The position numbers were made by a program, and so were the translations under genes. A stretch of DNA of 64,000 nucleotides from NCBI RefSeq assembly GCF_900411315.1, contig NZ_LS990887.1, positions 62,001-126,000 on the forward strand. The letters run 5' to 3'. Under the pieces are notes generated by a model. The model was not told the origin of the DNA. It worked only from the letters and a program-made list of their open reading frames with translations, and did not search any database. Position 1 is the first letter of the stretch, and each line of letters opens with the position of its first letter. Source of the DNA: Corynebacterium senegalense. Lineage in GTDB: Bacteria; Actinomycetota; Actinomycetes; Mycobacteriales; Mycobacteriaceae. Shown here piece by piece: positions 57,377 to 64,000 of this stretch.

Positions 57377-58021
57377 CTATCCGCCGGTGTGGCCCTCAAG
57401 AAGCTGGCCGAAGGGGACGAAGTCCTCCTCGACATTCAACCCGGTCTTGCGTGGGCGGGTGACGGAGGTGTCCGGGCCGAGGCCGGGCTTGCCCAGCATG
57501 AGGTCGGTCAGCTCGCGGGCGGCGCGGCCGACGCGCTGGTTGAACTCCGCGCTCTCCGGTCCGCCGAAGTCCTCGGTGGCGGCGAACAGGGAGGTGGGCA
57601 CGACCACCGCACGCATGAAGGTGAGCAGCGGGCGCAGGGCGTACTCGGTCACGAGGGTGTGGCGCGCCGTGCCCGCGGTGGCGGCGATGATGGTGGGCAT
57701 CCCGTTGAGCGCGTCGGGGTCGAGGACGTCGAAGAACATCTTGAACAGGCCGGTGTAGCTCGCCTTGAACACCGGGGTGACGGCCACGAGTCCGTCCGCG
57801 GCGGAGAGGTCGCGCTTGACCTCGTCGAGGCGCGGCGTGGAGGTGCCGGTGGTCACCGCGTGGGCCAGGTCGGTGGCCAGCTCGCGCAGCTCGACGGTGG
57901 TCACCTCCACGTTCTCCCTGTCGGCGGCGGTGCCCTTCACTGCGGTGGAGATGGCGTCGGCGACCTGGCGGGTTGTCGAGGGCGTCGATAAGCCTGCGGC
58001 GAGGACGAACAGCTGTGCCAT
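57377..58021 (-). CDS. NADPH-dependent FMN reductase (CE1759 type)
   Basis: Flavodoxin-fold reductase of 214 residues with the FMN-binding N-terminus (LAAGLSTPSTTRQVADAI) and VTPVFKASYTGLFKMFFDVL near residue 80. It probably supplies reduced flavin to the LLM-type monooxygenase encoded just upstream; the stop of that gene and this start share one base (TAATG), so they are translationally coupled. Confidence 0.85.
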   Translation of the reverse strand: MAQLFVLAAGLSTPSTTRQVADAISTAVKGTAADRENVEVTTVELRELATDLAHAVTTGTSTPRLDEVKRDLSAADGLVAVTPVFKASYTGLFKMFFDVLDPDALNGMPTIIAATAGTARHTLVTEYALRPLLTFMRAVVVPTSLFAATEDFGGPESAEFNQRVGRAARELTDLMLGKPGLGPDTSVTRPRKTGLNVEEDFVPFGQLLEGHTGG

Positions 58022-59145
58022 TATTCTGCCTTTCCGGGGTTGACCTCGAAGTGGGGAAGAGCCTTGCCCTCGCGCTTGGCGGCGAGGAGCGCATCAAAGG
58101 TGGGCGGATCGGAGGGCACGTGCTCCGGGCGGCGCGCCTCCATGCGCTCTCGCAGCTCGGGCACGACCTGGGTGCCGAGGATCTCGATCTGGTTGAGCAC
58201 CACCTCGAGCGGCAGGCCGGCGTGGTCCATGAGGAAGAGCTGGCGCTGGTAGTCGCCCACCCAGTCGGCGAACTGCATCGTGCGTTCGATGACCATCTCG
58301 GGGGTGCCCACCGTCAGCGGGGTGGCCTCGGTGAACTCCTCCAGGCTCGGGCCGTGGCCGTAGACGGGGGCGTTGTCGAAGTAGGGGCGGAACTGCTTCT
58401 TCGCCTGTTCCTCGGTCTCCGCCATGAACACCTGCCCGCCGAGGCCGACGATGGCCTGGTCGGCGCGCCCGTGGCCGTAGGCCTCGTAGCGGCGGCGGTA
58501 GAGGTTGACCATGGAGGCGGTGTGCTCCTTGTTCCAGAAGATGTTGTTGTGGAAGAAGCCGTCGCCGTAGAAGGCCGCCTGCTCCGCGATCTGCGGGGAG
58601 CGGATGGAGCCGTGCCAGACAAAGGGCGGCACGCCCTCGAGCGGGGAGGGGGTGGCGGTGAAGCCGTTGAGCGGGGCGCGGAACTCGCCCTGCCAGTTCA
58701 CCACCGGCTCGCGCCAGAGGCGGCGCAGGAGGTGGTAGTTCTCCACGGCCAGAGGCACGCCTTGGCGGATGTCCTTGCCGAACCACGGGTAGACCGGGCC
58801 GGTGTTGCCTCGGCCGAGCATGAGGTCCATGCGCCCGTCGACGAGGTTCTGCAGGAAGGAGTAGTCCTCCGCGATGCGCACCGGGTCGGTGGTGGTGATG
58901 AGCGTGGTGGCGGTGGACAGCTGGATGTTCTTCGTCTTCGCGCCGATGTAGGCCAGGTGGGTCGTCGGCGAGGAGGGGACGAAGGGCGGGTTGTGGTGCT
59001 GCCCGGTGGCGAAGACGTCGAGGCCCACCTCGTCGGCCTTGAGCGCGATCGCCGTCATGGCGTCGATGCGCTCCTTCTCGGTGGGGGTGCGGCCCGTGGT
59101 GGGGTCGGCGGTGACGTCGCCGATGGTGAAGATTCCGAATTGCAT
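58021..59145 (-). CDS. LLM-class flavin-dependent monooxygenase (CE1758 type)
   Basis: Bacterial luciferase-like TIM-barrel protein of 374 residues, FMN or F420 family; the partner FMN reductase argues for FMN. Typical blocks: LDVFATGQHH near 43, STATTLITTTDPVRIAEDY near 77 and LMLGRGNTGP near 107. Such two-component systems oxidise small organic molecules, for example alkanesulfonates, but the substrate is unknown. AAAGGAAC precedes the ATG. A palindromic operator overlaps its promoter. Confidence 0.85.
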   Translation of the reverse strand: MQFGIFTIGDVTADPTTGRTPTEKERIDAMTAIALKADEVGLDVFATGQHHNPPFVPSSPTTHLAYIGAKTKNIQLSTATTLITTTDPVRIAEDYSFLQNLVDGRMDLMLGRGNTGPVYPWFGKDIRQGVPLAVENYHLLRRLWREPVVNWQGEFRAPLNGFTATPSPLEGVPPFVWHGSIRSPQIAEQAAFYGDGFFHNNIFWNKEHTASMVNLYRRRYEAYGHGRADQAIVGLGGQVFMAETEEQAKKQFRPYFDNAPVYGHGPSLEEFTEATPLTVGTPEMVIERTMQFADWVGDYQRQLFLMDHAGLPLEVVLNQIEILGTQVVPELRERMEARRPEHVPSDPPTFDALLAAKREGKALPHFEVNPGKAE

Positions 59146-59181
59146 GGCGGTTCCTTTCGCGCCGGTGGTTCGCGTGTCGGT

Positions 59182-59211
59182 TCATTGTACAGAACAATGA
59201 TGACATGTCAC
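59182..59211 (-). promoter_or_regulatory. Promoter with palindromic operator for the LLM/FMN reductase operon
   Basis: On the minus strand GTGACA (TGTCAC, 59206-59211), 16 bases, TACAAT (ATTGTA, 59184-59189). A perfect 7-base inverted repeat TCATTGT-ACAGA-ACAATGA (59182-59200) covers the -10, and a second palindrome TGACATGTCA (59201-59210) covers the -35. This is the layout of a repressor site; the regulator is not encoded nearby. Confidence 0.65.
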
Positions 59212-59238
59212 CTATTTCATAAATCCGCTTCACGACGT

Positions 59239-59277
59239 CCGCCCGCCCTCCCCGGTACGAGCGGGGCGAGCGGGCGG
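59239..59277 (-). terminator. GC-rich hairpin after the metallopeptidase gene
   Basis: CCGCCCGC (59239-59246) pairs with GCGGGCGG (59270-59277), with inner CCCC/GGGG pairing. No T run follows directly, so termination is likely but not certain. Confidence 0.5.
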
Positions 59278-59290
59278 GCGGGGCGCGCCC

Positions 59291-60193
59291 CTAGGACGAG
59301 TAGACGCCCCGGTTCAGGAAGTCGCAGGAGGACATCTTTCCGGAGTCGTAGCCCGCCATGAACGCCTCCTCGCGCTGCTGCGAGGAGCCGTGCGTCCACG
59401 CGTCCGGGTTGACCTGGCCGCCGGAGCGCTTCTGGATGTTGTCGTCGCCGATCGCGCGGGCGGTCTGCACAGCCTGGGCGAGCTGCTCACGGGTGATTGG
59501 GTCGAGGATCGCGTCGGGGCCCTCGGTGGCGTGGTTGGCCCAGAGGCCGGCGTAGCAGTCCGCCTGCAGCTCGATGGCCACGGCGGCCGAGTCCTCGCCC
59601 GGGTTGTTGTAGTCGCTCAATCCCAGGGTGCCCTCGATATTCTGGATGTGGTGGCCCATTTCGTGGGCCACGGCGTATTCCTGGGCGAGCGGGCCGTCGG
59701 AGCCGCCGAGCTGGCCTAGCTGCTCGAAGAAGCTGATGTCCAGGTAGGCGGTGGTGTCCGTCGGGCAGTAGAAGGGACCGGTCGCGGAGGTGGCGTGCCC
59801 GCAGCCGGTCGTCACGTCGTTGCGGAACAGGTGCATGCCCGGCTGGGTGTACTCGATGCCGGCCTGCTCGGGCAGGACCCGCTGCCATACGTCGTCGACC
59901 GAGTACATGGTGGCCTCGACGCGGCAGTCGTCGTACTCGTTCGCCGCGTTGGCGCTGTTGCAGTGGTCGAGGTTGTAGTCCCCGGCGCCGCCGCCCTGGG
60001 ACTGGGCGCCGGGGACCTGGCCGCCCCCGCCGAGGCCGCCGCCGAGGAAGTAGACGAGCGCGAGGATGATCAGCGTGCCGATGCCGCCACCGCCCACCGC
60101 GATGGGCATGCCGCCGAGGCCGCCTCCGCCGCTGCCCGAGCTGGTGGTCACGCGACCGCCGCCGCCCCGGTCGAAATTGCTGTTGAAAGTCAT
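59291..60193 (-). CDS. Neutral zinc metallopeptidase (YpfJ family), membrane-anchored
   Basis: Protein of 300 residues: Gly-rich N-terminus, one membrane helix (about 34-52), a Gly/Gln linker and an extracytoplasmic peptidase domain. Zinc motif HEMGHHIQ near residue 177 and a downstream [12 protein letters not shown]lu/Asp block. Four or more cysteines suggest disulfides. Substrate unknown. CAGACT ends 6 bases before the ATG (leaderless type). Divergent from aspS, as in mycobacteria. Confidence 0.88.
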   Translation of the reverse strand: MTFNSNFDRGGGGRVTTSSGSGGGGLGGMPIAVGGGGIGTLIILALVYFLGGGLGGGGQVPGAQSQGGGAGDYNLDHCNSANAANEYDDCRVEATMYSVDDVWQRVLPEQAGIEYTQPGMHLFRNDVTTGCGHATSATGPFYCPTDTTAYLDISFFEQLGQLGGSDGPLAQEYAVAHEMGHHIQNIEGTLGLSDYNNPGEDSAAVAIELQADCYAGLWANHATEGPDAILDPITREQLAQAVQTARAIGDDNIQKRSGGQVNPDAWTHGSSQQREEAFMAGYDSGKMSSCDFLNRGVYSS

Positions 60194-60255
60194 GCCAAAA
60201 GTCTGCCAAAGAATCCGGGCGGGTGGGGCACTTCCCGGCCGTGTCCGGCGCAGGG

Positions 60256-60261
60256 GGTAGA
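60256..60261 (+). promoter_or_regulatory. Probable -10 element of aspS
   Basis: TAGACT with a leader of about 45 bases to GTG 60311, which holds GGAAGGACGTGGAAG as ribosome site. Confidence 0.45.
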
Positions 60262-60310
60262 CTTTCCGACGTCAACTTTTGCCCTCACGTGGAAGGACGT
60301 GGAAGATACC

Positions 60311-62098
<1,788 letters not shown>

Positions 62099-62194
62099 GC
62101 CGGTTTGCGCCCGGAACCGGGGTGGGCAAAGCGGCCCTCCCCGGGCTTGCGATGTGCGAAACTGGGGTGTGAGGAACCCGTAAGGAGTGACCTG

Positions 62195-63430
62195 ATGGAG
62201 CAGGACAACGTCGTTGCCGCGGCCGAGGACATCCTCACCCGGCGCTACGGGGGTACGCAGAAGCTTCTCGACGCCACCCGGCTGCCCGGTTCGGGCCTCG
62301 CCGGGGTGTACCGGGCGAGGGTGGCCCCGAACCCGTTCCTGCAGCACCGCTCCCTCGTGGTGAAGCACTCCCCGGAGACGGGTGACGTGCTCGAGGACGC
62401 GGCTTTCCTGCGGGAGGTCGTGGCGTACCAGTTCACCACCTCGCTGAGCGAGGATGTGCGGCCCGGGCCCATCCTGTTGGGCTACGACACGGCGCAGCGG
62501 ATCATCATCATCTCCGATTCCGGCGACGGCGACACCCTGGAGACCCTGCTTACCTCGGGCGACGACGAGCAGCGCGTGCAGATCCTGCGCAACCTCGGCT
62601 CCGCGCTGGGCCGGATGCACGCCGGCACGGCGGGCAAGGAGGAGGACTACAACGTGCTCTTCGCCCGCATGGTGCGCAGCAGGAGCGGCCAGCGCCAGGT
62701 CCAGGACCTGCGTGAGCGCCTGCTCATGCACCGCATCCGCCTGGGCTCGCGGATGCTGGAGGAGTCGGGCATCGCCATCCCCGCGGAGGTGGCGGCTACG
62801 GCGGAGCGGATCCACGCGCGCCTGCTGCACGGCGGCAACCGGGCGTTCACCCCCTTCGACCTCGCCCCGGACAACATCATTTACGCCGACCGGACGCAGT
62901 TTCTGGACTACGAGTGGGCGGGGTTCCGCGACGTCACCTTCGACGTCGGTTTTGTCGTGGGCGGGTTCCCCAACTACGTGGCGGCCCGGCCGATCAACGA
63001 CGACGAGGCGCAGGCCTTTATCGACGCCTGGGTCCGCGAGGTCGAGGGGATGTGGCCGAACGTCCTCCACGAGGACACCCTCCACTCCAGCATCACCGCC
63101 GCGCTGATCGGCTGGGCCCTGTCCAGCGTGTCGATCCTCAACGCCAACGCCCTGGAGGAGATCGGCCAGGCGGACGCCCAGCTGGCCGAGGAGTTCACCT
63201 CAGCCGGGGCGAGCCTGGAGGCGGCGGTGAGCGCCGACGAGGACTTCGAGTTCAGCGGCGACCTGCTGCGCCCGCGCTCCGACGGCCCCTTCACGCAGGA
63301 CGAGCTGCTCGTGCGGCGCGACCTCTATGAGACCTTCGACGCGCTGGCCCGCTACGCCACGCTGGGCCGCGACCCGTCATACCTGGTGATCGCGGACTGG
63401 GCCCGCGGCGTGGCCGAGCGCCTGCGGTAG
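62195..63430 (+). CDS. Aminoglycoside phosphotransferase-like protein with atypical catalytic loop
   Basis: Kinase-fold protein of 411 residues (APH family). The lysine segment LVVKHSP, the catalytic loop [12 protein letters not shown] near 228 and the metal-binding FLDYEWAG are visible. The usual HxD is FD here, so the His is replaced while Asp and Asn stay. Substrate unknown; resistance is not implied. AAGGAG lies 7 bases before ATG 62195. Position between aspS and rarA suggests a conserved housekeeping role. Confidence 0.72.
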   Translation: MEQDNVVAAAEDILTRRYGGTQKLLDATRLPGSGLAGVYRARVAPNPFLQHRSLVVKHSPETGDVLEDAAFLREVVAYQFTTSLSEDVRPGPILLGYDTAQRIIIISDSGDGDTLETLLTSGDDEQRVQILRNLGSALGRMHAGTAGKEEDYNVLFARMVRSRSGQRQVQDLRERLLMHRIRLGSRMLEESGIAIPAEVAATAERIHARLLHGGNRAFTPFDLAPDNIIYADRTQFLDYEWAGFRDVTFDVGFVVGGFPNYVAARPINDDEAQAFIDAWVREVEGMWPNVLHEDTLHSSITAALIGWALSSVSILNANALEEIGQADAQLAEEFTSAGASLEAAVSADEDFEFSGDLLRPRSDGPFTQDELLVRRDLYETFDALARYATLGRDPSYLVIADWARGVAERLR

Positions 63431-63438
63431 GGGGCGGC

Positions 63439-64000
63439 GTGCAGGAGGGACTTTTCGGCGAGGACGAGGGAGAGCGGGGCACAACCTTCTTCGAGGCCGG
63501 CCCGACCGCGCCCCTGGCGGCGCGGATGCGCCCGCGCAGCCTGGACGAGATCGCGGGTCAGCGCCATCTGCTCGCGGAGGGCAAGCCGCTGCGGCGGCTC
63601 ATCGAGGGCTCCGGGGCGGCCTCGGTGGTCCTCTATGGCCCGCCGGGCACGGGCAAGACGACCATCGCCTCGCTGATCGCGCAGGCCACGGGGCATAACT
63701 TCGTGGCGCTCTCGGCGCTGTCCTCCGGGGTGAAGGAGGTCCGCCAGGTCATCGACCGCGCACGGCGTGACCTCGCCCGCGGCGAGCGCACCGTCCTGTT
63801 CATCGACGAGGTGCACCGCTTCTCCAAAACGCAGCAGGACTCGCTGCTGGCGGCGGTGGAGAACCGGACCGTCCTGCTGGTCGCGGCGACGACCGAGAAC
63901 CCGTCGTTTAGCGTCGTTGCCCCGCTGCTGTCGCGCTCGCTGCTGCTCAAGCTCGAGTCGCTTGACGACGCCGACATCGCCGCGCTGCTCGACCGCGCCG
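63439..64000 (+). CDS. rarA: Replication-associated recombination protein RarA (3' part beyond the window)
   Basis: AAA+ ATPase of the clamp-loader/WRNIP1 type acting at stalled forks. The window holds 187 residues of a protein usually about 430-450 long. Opening QEGLFGEDE, Walker [11 protein letters not shown] near 68, Walker [11 protein letters not shown] near 120 and sensor 1 AATTENPSF near 150. GTG start with GGGGGCG upstream, 8 bases after the preceding stop. Confidence 0.93.
   Translation, partial: MQEGLFGEDEGERGTTFFEAGPTAPLAARMRPRSLDEIAGQRHLLAEGKPLRRLIEGSGAASVVLYGPPGTGKTTIASLIAQATGHNFVALSALSSGVKEVRQVIDRARRDLARGERTVLFIDEVHRFSKTQQDSLLAAVENRTVLLVAATTENPSFSVVAPLLSRSLLLKLESLDDADIAALLDRA

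Noticed and set aside
59795..60310. Upstream extension of aspS by 172 codons
   Set aside because: It runs antisense through the metallopeptidase gene; the synthetase family N-terminus starts at GTG 60311.

Overview
The window is a GC-rich chromosomal segment from a member of the genus Corynebacterium. The evidence is gene content and order: hrpA-oxyR-(DUF3516 helicase)-PAC2-galE-dtxR-sigB-dtd-sigA-ppgK-suhB-dut-dxs-rnd-chdC-msrB-aftC-ribD, then thrS-HIT-pgsA-patA-pimA-tesB-yebC-ruvCAB-yajC-secDF-apt-rel-ppi-hisS-aspS-rarA. This is the core block shared by Corynebacteriales (the Rv2710 to Rv2570 side of the M. tuberculosis map). Actinobacteria-only families (DUF3039, DUF3093, DUF3099, DUF3710, DUF4192, DUF4193, DUF3000), mannoside and arabinan lipid genes, and frequent leaderless-type promoters agree. 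The species cannot be named from the sequence alone. I see no prophage, IS element, CRISPR array or integrated island; almost all of the window is vertically inherited core genome.

Layout. 1-13.4 kb: mostly minus-strand genes for RNA helicases, redox and iron control (oxyR, dtxR-galE), the stress sigma factor sigB, dtd and a methyltransferase. 13.4-23.5 kb: a second helicase, an SMI1-type protein, the primary sigma factor sigA, polyphosphate glucokinase, an inositol phosphatase, dUTPase and a TrmA-like RNA methyltransferase. 23.5-30.6 kb: dxs (isoprenoid precursors), RNase D, coproheme decarboxylase chdC, msrB, the arabinofuranosyltransferase aftC and a RibD/DHFR-like reductase. 30.6-31.6 kb: a minus-strand array of six tRNA genes (Gly-Val-Gly-Cys-Val-Gly in transcription order) and a separate plus-strand tRNA-Val(CAC). 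31.7-34.4 kb: an accessory operon for copper handling (CopC-like, PCuAC-like) and a Tat-exported DyP peroxidase. 34.4-41.2 kb: thrS with the phosphatidylinositol mannoside operon. 41.2-52.5 kb: yebC, ruvCAB behind a LexA-like box, yajC-secD-secF, an orphan peptide-type binding lipoprotein, apt and the bifunctional rel. 52.5-64 kb: a small secreted protein, exported cyclophilin, an MBL hydrolase, hisS, serine dehydratase, an LLM flavoprotein/FMN reductase pair behind a palindromic operator, a zinc metallopeptidase, aspS, an aminoglycoside-phosphotransferase-like protein and the start of rarA.

The genes work as several modules: transcription control (SigA, SigB with an ECF-type promoter, OxyR, DtxR), envelope glycolipid synthesis (PgsA, PatA, PimA, AftC), protein export (YajC, SecD, SecF), recombination (RuvABC, RarA), stringent response and purine salvage (Rel, Apt), and redox or metal defence (OxyR, MsrB, ChdC, CopC, PCuAC, DyP).

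The most unusual signal is not a gene. The 11-mer CGTCG(A/T)(C/T)AAGC occurs at least 22 times by hand count, 11 in each orientation, in coding and non-coding DNA and in several reading frames. It often forces rare codons (CTT, TTA, TCA, ACA, TAT-CGA). Composition alone predicts far less than one copy. It behaves like a dispersed functional DNA word, comparable in style to uptake or HIP-like repeats.
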